64,000 bases of DNA from Anabas testudineus. Its lineage: Eukaryota; Chordata; Actinopteri; Anabantiformes; Anabantidae. The notes under the pieces were generated by a model that had not been told where the DNA came from, made no database searches, and saw only the letters and a program-made list of their open reading frames with translations. The position numbers and the translations under genes were made by a program. The stretch spans positions 18,633,484-18,697,483 of the forward strand of contig NC_046610.1 of assembly GCF_900324465.2 (NCBI RefSeq), read 5' to 3'. Shown one piece after another: positions 1-12,569 of this stretch (position 1 is its first letter; the number at the start of each line of letters is the position of its first letter).

Positions 1-273
1 AGCCAAGATGATCTGAGTACAGAAAATATGAAAATATAGTTATAAGATAAGAAAGAAAGTTATGTGTCCGCAGCATATCTTGAAAAAAGAGTAGTTTAAA
101 GTCAAAAATAGATGTAGCTTATATTGTAGCTGGCTGTAGCTCAGACTGTTCCTGATAAATCCAAATCTGGGCTTCGATGCAGATAAATCACAGCAGGGTG
201 TGGAGTTGGTGTCTGAGCCTGTCTTCCTGTCACAGGTTATGTGTGTGTGTAGGTTTATGTGTGTGTTTTCCAT

Positions 274-2773
274 TCACTCAGGTACTGTGGGTGGCAGAGG
301 CTTGATGTAGATCCTAGAGGTGATGCCGTGGTCGCGTTGGACATTCGCAGCTGACTGTCTTGAATCTGTCTTGCCTCCACGCAAGTCTATGTTTTCATAG
401 ATGTGAGAGGGCGCGTTATCAGCTGGTGTTGCTGCAGATGTTGGTGGGTCCAGGTTGGAGAGCAGAGCACAAGAAGTCCCCTCAGGAGATGTTTCTTTGT
501 CAACGTCATCACCGTCGACCTGTTGAAAAACAAACTCTTGTATGTTCACTACGCTTGTGTTAGTGTGTTAAATCAACTCAGAATAACAGGATGTCCATGG
601 TTTTCTGATCTATAAAATAGCAGAATGTTTTGTGTGTAATTAAATATTTTATACTCAACACAGAAAATGTTACTATTAGCGGCTAATTAGCTTAGCAAAA
701 AGCAGGGGGCAACAGCTAACTTGGCCCAGTCCAACAGGAACAAAAGCCATGTAGAGTATCTCGAACGTTGCCTCAAGCCATAAAAAATCCAAAGTGTTAA
801 ACAAAAAGATTAGTTTTTTATGAGGGAGGTCGTGGAGCCGCACTCAGCAGATTATGGCTACGCTGATAGCTAGATGTTTGTAAACTCAGTTAATGTCTGA
901 TCATCTCATGTGACTGTCAACAAGAAGATGATGAAAACAGTCTATCCCAAAATGTCAAACTATTTCATGCAGGATAGTTCAATATAATTCAATATATTTC
1001 AATACAAGATTTCTGTAGCACAGTAACTGTGGTTTTAAAGCTTTCCTACGTAAACACTGCAAGAGCAATGTGGATTTGGAAAACCCCTCTTCATACTCTA
1101 TGTTGACCTCTGAAAGCAGGAAAAGAAACTTTGTCGTTAAATCACTGTCGCCACAATCGTCACATTTCTCTGGGTAGAAAGGTGCCGTGCTGTGCTGTGA
1201 GGACACAGCCTGATATTCTCCACTGTCTCGTACCTCTCTGTCGCTGCTGGAGCAAACCCGTGGTTGAGCTTTCGAGATCTTTCTGCATCTGCTGAGGGTC
1301 GTTGCCAACACCAAAAGGATGAGGATGGAAACGGCCCCAACACTGGCGTACAACACAGTACCTGACCCAACCAAAGCAGACAACGTGACAGTTTTCACGT
1401 GCACATGAAGCATCAGTCGGTGGCTGAGACAAATGATCAGAGAGAAACTCACCGGAGCTGGAGTTCCCTCCTGCTCTCTCTGTGCTGTTTGAAGCTGTAA
1501 GGCGAGAGGAAATATCACTGTCAGTACGTTTAGCAATCTGGGATCTAAACTCTATTAATATAAAACTGTATCTTCCTCCTACTTGTTGAAACGTACGAAG
1601 GCCCACTGGTGTCCATTTCAGATATTAGTTGTGTTGCACGGAGGATTTTCCGAGTTGTCCGTTTGGGAGAAACACCAGGAGGGACAGTTGCAGCCTCTGT
1701 GTGGGCAACAGAGATGGAAGATGTCCTCAAGTAAAAGAACTAATACAAACATGTAGAAGTACACTCGAACATGTAAAAATCCTTCTATACACCTAAATTT
1801 TCACTTCCTCTTAGTGATAGTATATGTATTATATGGGATTATTAAATTGTTAACGCTGGGTTAGTTTGGTTGTTTAGTCTCCACATTTATGATATACAAA
1901 TGTATTTATTGTAATAATTTCTTTTACTTTACTTTGTGTGAAATATTGGTAATTTTTCCCTCGTTATGCCTTGTTTATTTTAATAGTATCATCAGTTAGT
2001 TTTCATCAGTGATTTTGTTTGTTTTTGTTTTTAGTTAGATGGCAGAAAACTGAAATACCAGGACATTTAAACAAAAATTTAATTTAGCCAAAGTAGAAGG
2101 TAAAAATAAATAAATTCACCTCTAAATTAAATTTTAATACCAGAAAATGCACATAATGAAGAAAAAGTATTTGAAAACAATATAGTACAGTGTCGACTAA
2201 ATGTTCTTACAGTAGTAAACTTTCACCACTAATGGGAAAATGAGTGCAAAGTGAGACAGAAGTGAAATTGAGTAAATAGATAAATAGATAGCACAGCATA
2301 ACGCTGTGATGTGATGATATACGTATACATTACCTTTACTTTTCTTTACAGTCAGGGTAACTGCAGTGAATGTATCTAAACCAGGTCTGTCCACTCCACA
2401 CCAGTATGTCCCTGCGTCTGACAGCTGGACTTGACTGATGCTCACAGTGATCGTGCCATTCCTCCAGTCTACTAGCGTTATCCTCCCTGACTGCACTGTT
2501 TCCCCATATTTTACAGTGACCAGTATATCTTCGCTGCCTTTACACGGATCCCTGCAGAAGTATTTGTCATTTTTCCAGGCCAGTTTGTGTGTGGACCTGA
2601 ACGTGACTTCTTCCCTCTCGACTCCCACTACATATATGTTGTCTGCCGCTGTCCATGTAGCTGCAGATAATGACAACAGTTTAAAAATCACATGTTTAAA
2701 AATGTTTGAAAATGAAATGTTTAGGAAGACACTTACCATACAAAAAACAATAGAAAATAGTAATGATCTTCAT
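274..2773 (-). CDS. CD300/pIgR-like (CMRF35-like) single-Ig receptor A
   Basis: Type I receptor likely on leukocyte or epithelial membranes. Six exons join in phase: 2737-2773 (signal peptide, starts MKIITIFYCFLY), 2334-2660 (V-type Ig), 1583-1696 and 1453-1494 (Ser/Thr-rich stalk), 1234-1361 (transmembrane, VGAVSILILLVLATTL, then a basic SRCRK stop-transfer), 274-519 (tail, stop at 274). The Ig domain has the CD300-type KYFCRDPC pair and the F-strand DAGTYWCGV. The usual B-strand cysteine is a serine (VTFRST), so the canonical Ig disulphide cannot form. The tail has SHIYENI (YxN, Grb2-SH2-like) and SRIYIKPL; neither is a strict ITIM. The family (CD300, pIgR-like, TREM-like) is confident, exact orthology is not. 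Receptor B follows in the same orientation, suggesting a tandem pair. The exon 5 donor (after GAG at 1234) is the least certain junction. Confidence 0.72.
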
Positions 2774-4604
2774 AATGAAGGTCCAGATCAGCAGTTGTTT
2801 TTCACTCTGAACAGTCCACCTGGGCTCTCTATATCGATTTAACCACTGCTCTTTTAAAAACCCTAACCGTGGTTACTGTACGTGTTTTATCTTCTGCTAC
2901 TGCTGTGTAACCGTCTGCAAAGGCATTAGCCTTTATACAACTCCTCAACTATCTTACTTCTTCCATGTGGTTTTGACTGTATAAGAGCGGAAGACAGGGG
3001 CTGTAGGGTAGCGTATATCAACCCAGGAGAAGAGAAACTGACTTCACATGCCTACGCTTAGTTTCAGTGCTGTTGTATCTTTATGTGATTTCAGTATTTT
3101 GCAGTACAGTAAAGCAGGAATTCCAGATAATATCACTGATCTAATCACTGATCACTTAATGACAAGTACATAGATGACATAGATGTTTAAAATAAGCTGC
3201 AAGAGATATTTTTAGACTTACAATGTATCACGTGGCTGTTTAACACCCATCATTCATCATGACATACTGTTTTAGCCACAGACCTTTGTTTTCTCTGAAA
3301 GTGTCACACTACTTGCCAAACACTTCCTGATCAGCCCCTACAGCAGACAGACGCACTTAGAGGTTAATAGAGCCAATGAACAGAGCTAATGTAGGTGGGT
3401 AGCACCAATAAACTCCAAAAGATTTACCTGCTGTAATTAAGCAACCGTTTCTTTTAAATTTGCCATCTTAGCTGAAAAGGTGCTGGTGTTAAATGTGTAT
3501 TTTGTTTTTGCTGTTCCAAAGTGGGAGAAATCAAGTTCAATGTCACATTTATCACTCAATGTTTTTGTGAAATCGTTGTCAGGTCGACAGGTAGCTCTCA
3601 TGTCGGTGGGTTAAATATTAGTTATGACCAGGAGCTAGTTGATTTAGCTTAGTCCAGTGAAAGGTGATTTGATTTACACAGGAATGAAAGACATTGAATA
3701 GAAACTGTACATTTAGTGTTGAGGTGCATTTTGTTACTCTACACGGAGCCAACACAACACAACACAACACGATCTTCAACACAAGCTGTGAGCACATTGT
3801 TTCTGTCTGGATCCACCACTGGGGGGAGAGGTGTTAAAAGTGTAGGCTGTGGAGGGGCTGCCTGCGTATTTCTTCTCTCTGACGTCACTCTTCCGTAACA
3901 GTATCTCTGGAAATTTAGTTAGTCAGAGTCAACAACCAATTCAACAGGCTTGTGCATGTGGCTTCACACCAGTTTAGAACGGATGAAGCCCTCTGGGTGG
4001 AAGGTGAAACATCTTGAAGAACAAGTCCAGTTGTACTTTTCAACAATTCTGGGATAAACATGACGAGTGAGAATCTTCACAAACATCTTACTGATCATTT
4101 ATATGCATATAAACATATACAATGATGAATGCACTTTTTTATAAATACAGAATAAATTGAAATCTGTGATTTGTCAATTCATGTAAAACTTTGTCTGGAA
4201 AAGGTGCAAAAAAGAACAACTTAATTTGTGTTTGATGATTGAAACACACTCAAAAAATGAGAGGGAGGCATGTTTACCACAGTTACATCACTTCTCATTC
4301 TAGTTACATGTTGTAATCATTTGGGAACTTGTGATACTAAGTGTTACAGCTTTACAAGCAGAACATTGCTTGTTCTTGACTGCACACAGGCCGTATCTGT
4401 CAAATACAAGGCCCAACTCTTCTGGCAATTGGGTTTGTATACAGTACATACAGTATGAGCAGCCTGTGTATGTCTGTGCTCATCTCATCTCATCCTTCAC
4501 TAGTGTTTCTTAAGCAAATCTCGTTTTCTTTTATCAGCACACTTTTACAAATATATCAAATGTGAAGTAATGAAACCCACGCAGAAATATATGCAAACAT
4601 GTTA
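2774..4604. other. Spacer between the two receptor genes
   Basis: No coding exon recognised. Contains the upstream region of receptor A and one dispersed-repeat-like stretch near 3945-4086, listed separately. A short AACAC repeat (about 3749-3770) is the only simple repeat of note. Confidence 0.5.
3945..4086 (+). repeat. Probable fish dispersed repeat fragment
   Basis: The stretch around GGTGAAACATCTTGAAGAAC, followed by a CAAGTCCAGTTG-type segment and TCTGGGATAAACATGACGAG, resembles a short repeat I recall as common in fish genomes, often ending in a phrase like GAGAATCTTCACAAACA. Family not assigned. The call rests on memory of similar sequence and needs a repeat-library search. Confidence 0.35.
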
Positions 4605-4648
4605 TTTATTTTGTCTAAATTAGGGAGAAGAGCATGAGATGAACCTGC

Positions 4649-7600
4649 TCAGTCCAGACTTTGGGGATCCAGTGCCTGGTAGATGCCAGCATACTGGGAC
4701 GCGTCCTGAGCGCTGGTCTCTGGATCTGCATCTGGTTCTAATGACTGTAGTGTCACTGCAGTCTGAGTGAAAGGAGTTATCAGCCTTTGATCAAGATTAT
4801 TATTAGGAATATTTTTTTTCAAGCAATAATCTTTTATTCCTAGATATTACCATTTAATCAGAATGGGAACTGAGGAATTAACAAAGTGATCACTCACCTC
4901 ACCCTTGTTTTCTTCCCGCCTGCTCTGACCTTCCGAAACAAGCAACCAACAAGATTATTTTACCTTTTTGAACAGGTCTACGTTCTGCGTTGGTTCACAC
5001 TGTGAAGTGAAAGCCGTGTGTCTGTAATGTACATGTGTGAATGCCTTTATACAAGAGTCAGCTCACCCGCGTTACTCCTCCAGTGTCCGTAGAAAATGAG
5101 AGGGATGACGGCGCACACCAGTAGAGCCAGGCTCACGGAAACAATGATGACCACTGTGGTATCTGCAAAGAAGAGCAGTCATGTATTTGCGTTTAAAAAA
5201 AGAAATAAATAATAGAAATAAGATAATAAAAATAGTGAATTTCAGGTATTTCCCATGGCATTGCACATAGTGTTATTGTACATTTTGTAATTGCCATCCA
5301 TCTCGCTGTGGCCAGGAAAAAGCTGTTCTAAAACCGCGTTCTGTGTGTTCATGATCCATATAAAGGTTTATCCACTTCCTCTCAACATATACTTCTACCA
5401 GTTTACTTTGACGTACCCCCACATTCAAGTGGAAACATGTTCACCTCAGCTGTGGTTTAATGTAAGAGCAAGACAGTCACACGTTTTTTCCAGTTTGCTT
5501 TCACAAAAATAGGCATGAAAGTTTTACACTTGACTCAAAACACAACACTTCTAGTAGCCACACTACAATGAAACTAGATTCTAAGGAAACGCTGTGACTC
5601 GTTTACAAACCTAAACTTATTTCCTGTTGCCTTTTAACTTCATTGTAGTTGTCACAACTACCCGACAAATGTCAATGATATTCAACCACCTGACCTTTTG
5701 CAAATGTTCAAATATTAATTTGACAAATTAAGTTATTTTTTTAAATAAAGAAAAAAATTTGAATTTACACCAAATTATTAACCAGACTGATCCAGTCTGT
5801 ATCATTATGCTGAGTTATCACATGTGAAATCCTTCATTTGCTGTTTTGAAGCTTGCTACACGAGCACGGCTGCTGACAGTGGCTGTAAGATAAGTACCTG
5901 TGAGGTTGGTTGTCGCTTGCTTGGTTGTCTTCCCTGTAGCAGGCGACGTTAACGCCGCTGGTTCTATGCTGGACAGAAAGCTGCCTTGGGAAGAAGCCTC
6001 TGCTTCGGTCTGGTGGGCGGTGGTGGTGGTGGCGGCTGGAGGAGATCTGGGAGGAACAGTGGAAGCTTTGAGAGAGCAGGATTGAGAATGAGTGTGGGTG
6101 TTCCCATGAGACTACAACTTCTCTAGTATGAAAGATGATGATAAGATTTAGACCTACAGTATATATACTGTACTACAGCTTAGTAACATTTCAGTGGTCT
6201 TGTCATTGCAACACCAGGTTTTTGATTATGTTTGAAAAGTTTATCTACACATCATATTTATGTGGTTGACTTTACCCTGTGGATACAAATCAGTTGTATT
6301 TACAAGACAGGACACAAAACATGACACCAAACACTTACCATTCACGACTTTGAGACTGATATTCTGGTGCAAAGCGTTAAAGGTTTTCTCTACTCCGCAG
6401 CAGTACCTCCCTGCGTCCGCCCTCTTCAGCCTCGTTATGGTCACATTGAAGACACCGTGTCCTCTGTCGACCTCCAGTCTGTACCGCCCTTGTTTGACAG
6501 CCTGTCTCTCCCTCTCCGTCTGAATGAGAATATTGTCTCTGGAGCAGATTCCTTTACAAAAGTACATGTTGTTGTGTTCGGAGTTGCTGTCTGTGGTCCA
6601 GCTGGCGGAGCAGAGGATGGAGACTTCTCCTCCAACATGGCCGCTCACCTCCAGCAGCGCTGAGGCCTTCAAATACACAGCTGTGGTATAAAACAAAGGG
6701 GTTATACAACTACTGACTACTGTAAAACTGTGTAGTCAGATTGAATTTGACTTTATTTAACACTAGTAATTCAGCATGAAGGTCAGTTATTAACTTAGCT
6801 TAAACAGTCTGGTTCTTATCAGACAATGCAACGTGTCTGATTTAAAAATGTAAAACTTTTTGAGGCAGTGAACACAACTGTTGTTGTATTATTGGCTTTT
6901 AAGCTGACATAGCAAACCTGTTAGTGAACAGCACACACTAACAGTCAGGGAGCCACACTCTGGCCAGCGAAAAGTGTTACATCAATTTTTACTTTTAATT
7001 TGGTCACTACAAACTCACTACAAAGATGAATATATCCAACGGGTATGATCACAAAGCATCTGTACAGTGGGTTTTTAGAGCGTTTTCACTGAAAACAGTC
7101 ACAAAAAAAGGTTAGCCTTTTTAAGTAACATCCTTGAGGCACTCTGGTTCGGCTGAAACTTAATGCAAAGATCACTTTGCATTTACTGCAAAAATGCACT
7201 TTCATAGTACCTGTGCAAGTGACACTCGTCTACTTTAGAAATTGTGTTTGGTAAAAGACACAAAGCAAGATTCTGCCCGACTTAGATTTAGTGACTTTCC
7301 ACCACAGGAATCATCTCTTATTCATTTAGACTCATGCAAACTGCCAAAGTTTATTTTAGTTTCTAAAATGTACAGTGCCAAGCAACGCTTGTCAAGATGT
7401 CAAGATGCAGTTTGGCAAACCTAATGCTGGGGTTCACAAACTTTTTCCAAAGTACACTGTGAACATTTAAATAGCATAGTCAACATGGCCAAGAACAATA
7501 TGACTTGCAAAGTATTAGTTAAAATAATTTGTGTTTATTCACGACTGTAACAAAGTTAAAGATCTAATTAAAACAAATGACTGCAAATGCATTATTTTCT

Positions 7601-8215
7601 TTGTGTGCTGTCCTATAATTAAACCCAAACGTTTTTCCCCTGTTCTTGTTTGTTGGCATGTTGCCTCGGTAGAGATTGTCGAGATAAAGGCAGGAATTGC
7701 CGGAAGAGAAGAGGCATGACTTACAAAGGCCTGTAGTCAGGCCAGTTGTGGTTATATGATGTGTGTCTTAACCACTGCATTACAATACAGTCCTTGTTTT
7801 AATATTTGAATACTAACTTTAGTAACTCCTAATGTGTAGTACAAAATGCTAAACTCTGTAGCCACTACTACAATATTGTAAAAACAGGGGCAGTTGCAAA
7901 GAACAATATCTGTCTTGCTTAATTTAGCAGAATTGCTTTAGTTATTACTTTTGGTCGAATAAAAAAATTATTTAATTCAATTTAATTGAATTTAAAGGAT
8001 TTTAGATTTAAGGAATTGTTTGAGTTAATACTGTGATGGATTTACACCTGAATACTGAACACAGTAAGGTTACTTATACATTTAGTTTGATTTAGGTTGA
8101 TGAGTAAATCCCATTTACATGTAAAACATTCGAATGTGATCTTATACCTATGGTGTAAAATTCATCTAAACCCACCTGAGAAGCAACAAAGCATGGCGAT
8201 ATGAAGAAATGTCAT
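4649..8215 (-). CDS. CD300/pIgR-like (CMRF35-like) single-Ig receptor B
   Basis: Second receptor with the same architecture as receptor A. Exons, all phase-consistent: 8176-8215 (signal peptide MTFLHIAMLCCFS), 6339-6680 (V-type Ig), 5898-6065 (Thr/Pro/Ala stalk), 5067-5162 (transmembrane, VVIIVSVSLALLVCAVIPLIF), 4898-4929 (basic membrane-proximal piece), 4649-4762 (tail, TGA at 4649-4651). The Ig domain keeps all expected cysteines: B-strand SILCSAS, the extra pair MYFCKGIC, and F-strand DAGRYCCGV. The tail contains SQYAGI, which fits the ITIM consensus (S/I/V/L-x-Y-x-x-I/V/L), overlapping IYQAL (YxxL), so an inhibitory output is inferred. A polyadenylation signal lies at 4605-4610, about 40 bases past the stop. 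The signal exon is 1.5 kb upstream and was chosen on phase, hydrophobicity and donor site, so it is the least secure part. Confidence 0.7.
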
Positions 8216-9588
8216 TCTTTATCCAGGATAAAAACTCTATAAAAGAAAAAATTTGTCCAGCAATATGAGAAAAAAAAAAAAAGAAATCAGCAGCACGAAA
8301 GACTTGGAGATCTAGAGAAGCTACAAAGATGTGATTGTGCAGCAGCTTGTTTGTGTTCAGCTTGTGTCATCACTGAATGGGCATGATCCTGCGTGTTTTA
8401 CCATCCCTCCTCAACTAACGTTTTGTTTTTTCCCTAACTGCGTCTTTTCACTCTGCGCTGAAAATCCAGCTCATGATACTGATGAACTTCTCTGTGTTTG
8501 TGTTGAGGTCTTCAGTCTCCTCTTCAGCAGCTGATACGCATGTTCTCCGTCACTTTCATACTTTTATTTTTATTTTTTTACCAATTCCAAACTGGACTTT
8601 TTGATTCTTTCTGCTGATGAGGGGTTTGCATCCTGTTGTACAGGATGGAAACTGGATGTACCACAGGATACTTCCTGTGGCACAGTTACATGTGCAAGGA
8701 TCCATGTAGACTAAATGTACTAACAGATGACAGATGAAGGTATGACATGATGTTTAGTAAAGCTGAAATTAACTTTAAATAACATTAGTATCTTTCCTCT
8801 GAAACCAAAACAACCAGATAATACAACTACATATTTATTTTCAATCAGTGTTGATAAATGTGATAATTCTGCCTTAGTTAACAGAGGCAGTACTAAATAT
8901 AAATAAATATGTAGTTCCCCTTTCAACAGCCTGCCATTTAATTATGGGACAGTGACAAAATACTGCTGGATAACACTCTGATACTTTTCATTTCTTTATT
9001 GTTTATTCAATAACAATGGCTGAAAACAAGGACTGCCATTTGTTTCTAACATCAGCATCATCACCCTAACACCGTCTTTTGAATATAAAGGTGGTGTTCT
9101 TTGCTCTGTGATCTGCAATGCTGATCATTTAAACACACACCACAAGTCTTTAACTTTGGAAGGCTGGGTGGCTTCTTAGTACTGAAACCTTTTCTCAAGT
9201 ATCTCATCTGAAATATGAACAATGTAAATCATTCACATTGCAAATGTCTTAAAAAAAAACAAAACAACAACAACAAAACAGTTCCCACAAAATAGAGCAC
9301 ATATATTTAATATACAATAATATTCTTCTTTTCATCAAAATATAATGTTACTTAGTAAAGCAAGCACCAAAAAATATTGGTCATATTGAAATTGTAGCCA
9401 GTGAAATGCTTTGCTTTACTCATTCACTGTGAGCATAACCCATGGTGCCATTTACACTTGGGTTAAAGCATGGAGCGATCTGTGCATTGTCTAATGTGAC
9501 TTTGACCTCCACATGAACATCCATGTGATGACTGACAAATAGTTGGCAGCTTGCACATTTTAAAGTCCTGAAGGTCCTTCTGACTTCT
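8216..9588. other. Spacer and dnajb1 3' untranslated region
   Basis: Minus-strand polyadenylation signals at 8995-9000 and 9002-9007 (AATAAA read on the minus strand) suggest that dnajb1 transcripts end near 8985, giving a 3' UTR of about 600 bases. The remaining part, 8216-8980, is AT-rich upstream sequence of receptor B with no recognised gene. Confidence 0.55.
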
Positions 9589-11563
9589 TTACGATCTTGG
9601 GAGGACCTGACCGATTGTGTCCCGGGCACTCTGACTGAGCCTTTCTGGAAACTTGACCTCGTACTCCACTATCAGATCTCCTCGACGATCAGGCCGTTTG
9701 GGATAAGGTAGCCCTTCACCACTAATGCGCCGCTTCATGCCTGGCTGCACGATATCTGTTGTTGACACTGGCAGAGATCTGCCATCCAGTGTGGGTGCGT
9801 TAACTGTGCAACCACACAATGCCTGATAGGATAGAAGAAAGAACAAAAACATTAAGAAAATTAAACTGTAATAAGAGGAACCTTGTTCATTATATTCTTC
9901 AACCATTTCTGAGGATGATAAAAGACTATGAATAATACTTACATCTCTGAGTGAGATCTTGGCTGTGTAAATGATGTCCGAACCGTCACGTTTGAACACA
10001 GGATGTGGCTTGTCCTTCAATACAAAGACGACATCAGCTGGAATGTTTGTGGGAGTCTCGTCACCCTCTTTAGGAAACGTGATTTTGGTACCCTCTTTCC
10101 ACCCCTTCTTTATCTGCACCTCCAGGATTTTATCTTCTGTCCTCGTCGTCCGCCCATCGGGGTTCAGCCTTTTACGAGAGATCTTCATTTTCTTTGTGCA
10201 ACCTGACAACACTTCTTCCAAGGTCACCCGGAGATCATGAACTACAGCTGGGTCCTGCTGCTTCTTTACTACACTACTATGACTGCCCATGCCTCCCATA
10301 CCAGAGCTGAAGGAGCGGGAGAACCCACCCATTCCACCTCCCCCCATGCCAAAGCGGGCAAAAGGGTCGTCAGTGTCCATGTCTTCATCCATGCCTCCGT
10401 TGCGGGCACCAAAGAACTGTTCGAAGGGGTTGCGTCCACCAAAGAACTCTGAAAAGATGACATGAGGGTCTCCTTGGAAGCTGTAGCTGAAGGATCCAGG
10501 ACCACCACCTGCAGAACCTCCACCTTTCAGACCTGGATGAGAGAAACAATGAGTTAATATTTGTAGTCACTAGTTAGGTCCTCTACTCGACCCAAGTATT
10601 AAAAAGTACACTTGTATTAATAAATCACAGACATAACTAGCGCCGACTGCTTTATAGTGATGCCATAAAAACGATGACAGTTTGTTTGATAAGAGTTTGA
10701 TGTAAATTAATACAGATGTTACATGATGACACCGCGAAAACGTGTTGTGCTGCTACAGATGATGCTGTTACCATGGTAACACACCAGGCGCCATGTTGAA
10801 AAGGCTAGACTGCTGTCCTGGATTGAAGTTTCTATAAAACGTTTATAAATTTAGAGTCCGTACAAACATCTGCATGTTTAATAAAAAACGGTCCTAAGTT
10901 AGAAAACTACTAAGAATATATGTCGGGTGTCCATGATGAAGACTGACAGCGGTGACAGCGCTATTAAAAACCCCGAACGCCAGCGCTAATCCCAGCTGTC
11001 AGCTCCTCCTAGCGTCGAACAGAAACTTCCAGCTCCTCCACTGAACTCTGGTTTCCATCTTTCCTCTGTTAGTTTATCACACACCTCTTGTAGACTTATG
11101 CAATGTGACTTTTCCTGTTTGTCCAGGCTCGTGTTTTTTTTTTTTTAATGGCTCAGAAACAAGCCTGGACTGGAGGACGGGGCAGAGGAGAGCGGAGAGC
11201 GCCATTACAAACGCTCGTACCGCTAACACCTCAGCATGTCTCTGACGTTAGGTTTTATTTCTTATCACAAATGTTTCAGCCGAGTCGGAAGCTGACATAC
11301 AGACGAACTGCTCTAAACACGACTCTGAAGTGATCCAGCTGCTGCACCTCACCTTCTTCACCGTAGCGGTCGTACACGTCCTTTTTCTTTGGGTCGCTCA
11401 ACACGTCGTAAGCTTCAGCGACCTCCTTGAACTTCTCCTCGGCTCCCGGTGACTTGTTTTTGTCGGGGTGATATCGCAGAGCCTGTTTGCGATACGCTTT
11501 CTTTATGTCGTCCTCCGACGCTCCTTTCTTAATCCCCAGGATTTCGTAGTAGTCTTTCCCCAT
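9589..11563 (-). CDS. dnajb1: DnaJ/Hsp40 co-chaperone, subfamily B member 1
   Basis: Cytosolic/nuclear Hsp40 that delivers clients to Hsp70 and stimulates its ATPase. Three exons: 11353-11563, 9943-10532, 9589-9822, giving about 344 residues (human DNAJB1: 340). Exon 1 encodes the J domain, starting [20 protein letters not shown], with the invariant HPD in YHPDKN. It ends after codon 70, the same place as human exon 1. Exon 2 holds the Gly/Phe-rich linker ([17 protein letters not shown]) and C-terminal domain I ([16 protein letters not shown]). Exon 3 holds the second beta-sandwich and dimerisation end ([20 protein letters not shown]). No zinc-finger cysteine repeats, as expected for class B. 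It is divergent from tecr, as in mammals. A heat-shock-element-like motif lies about 130 bases upstream of the ATG. Teleosts have a and b copies; I cannot tell which this is. Confidence 0.95.
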
Positions 11564-11682
11564 GTTGACCGTCCCGTGTCCTGTTCAGTAGATGCGGGGA
11601 CTGTGTGCAGACGGCTGTGGATCAGGTGGTGTGCTGCTCTCGGTCCGTCCTCTGATGTCCGACCGACGCGCTGCCACCATTT

Positions 11683-11713
11683 TGTTCCCTCGTGGAAACT
11701 TCCAGAGTTTTCC
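11683..11713 (-). promoter_or_regulatory. Heat-shock-element-like motif in the dnajb1 promoter
   Basis: GGAAACTTCCAGAG (about 11694-11707) contains GAA-nn-TTC-nn-GAG, two perfect and one near-perfect inverted nGAAn units, with further TTCC blocks on either side (GTTCC at 11684, TTTTCC at 11708). Its spacing and position about 130 bases upstream of the dnajb1 start fit HSF1 control of an inducible Hsp40. HSF1 binding is inferred from the motif only. Confidence 0.55.
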
Positions 11714-12569
11714 ATAAACAGCCCGAACGGTCTCCACGGTGACCGACAGGCGGGGCCACGCCCAGCGGGAGGGCACGGCGTGCTGCCTTCAGGTACTGTC
11801 GGAAATATTCAGGGTCAGAATACGGACACCATTTAGGGACACGCTCTCCCTCTATTTCAATTTATTCTGTTTATTTTAGCAGCAGTTTGGCGTTATTCCT
11901 GTTCCAGCCTTTTAGCAAAAAAAAAAAAAAAAAAAAAGGTTTTAATGATAAACAATGCTTGTGCACATCTTTATAGGTTGCTATTATAATAAGTAAATAC
12001 ACATGAACGCACGCCCAAAATGAAACTGTGAAAAAACTGGAGGGTGAGGCTCAGATTAACGATCACAAATAAACTGCATGCTTTTTTTGTTGCACGGTGC
12101 ACAGCAGGGGCATTTAGGACAAAAGACAGTGGCACTTTATTTTAAGGAAGACAACATTTCCAATCTGATCATCCCTCTTAGTCATGTTATGAGTAAAACA
12201 TACTAAATACATTTAGGTATAGGTGAAGTGTCAGCTTTCATCTGTTCCTGTCTGCACCCTGTGATATTTTGGATCACAATGTCTTCATCGTGCAGCCATC
12301 TGAAAAGCCGCTTTAGTATTAGTGGTATGGTTCTGGATTGGTTAATCTCCTCTATGCTCAGTGATGCCTCCTCCTCAATGGGCTCTTCACTTTTGTGGGG
12401 TCAACCAGAGGTCTATTCTGGGAATAATCACAGGCAGACATAACATTGATTTAAACTATTAATTAGACAGTAGAACTCATTATTACCAATAGAACTTGGC
12501 CCCATAACATGTGTTATGCCCTGCCTTACAGCAATTAGGAGCTTGATACCCAATAATTCCCTGCAACTG

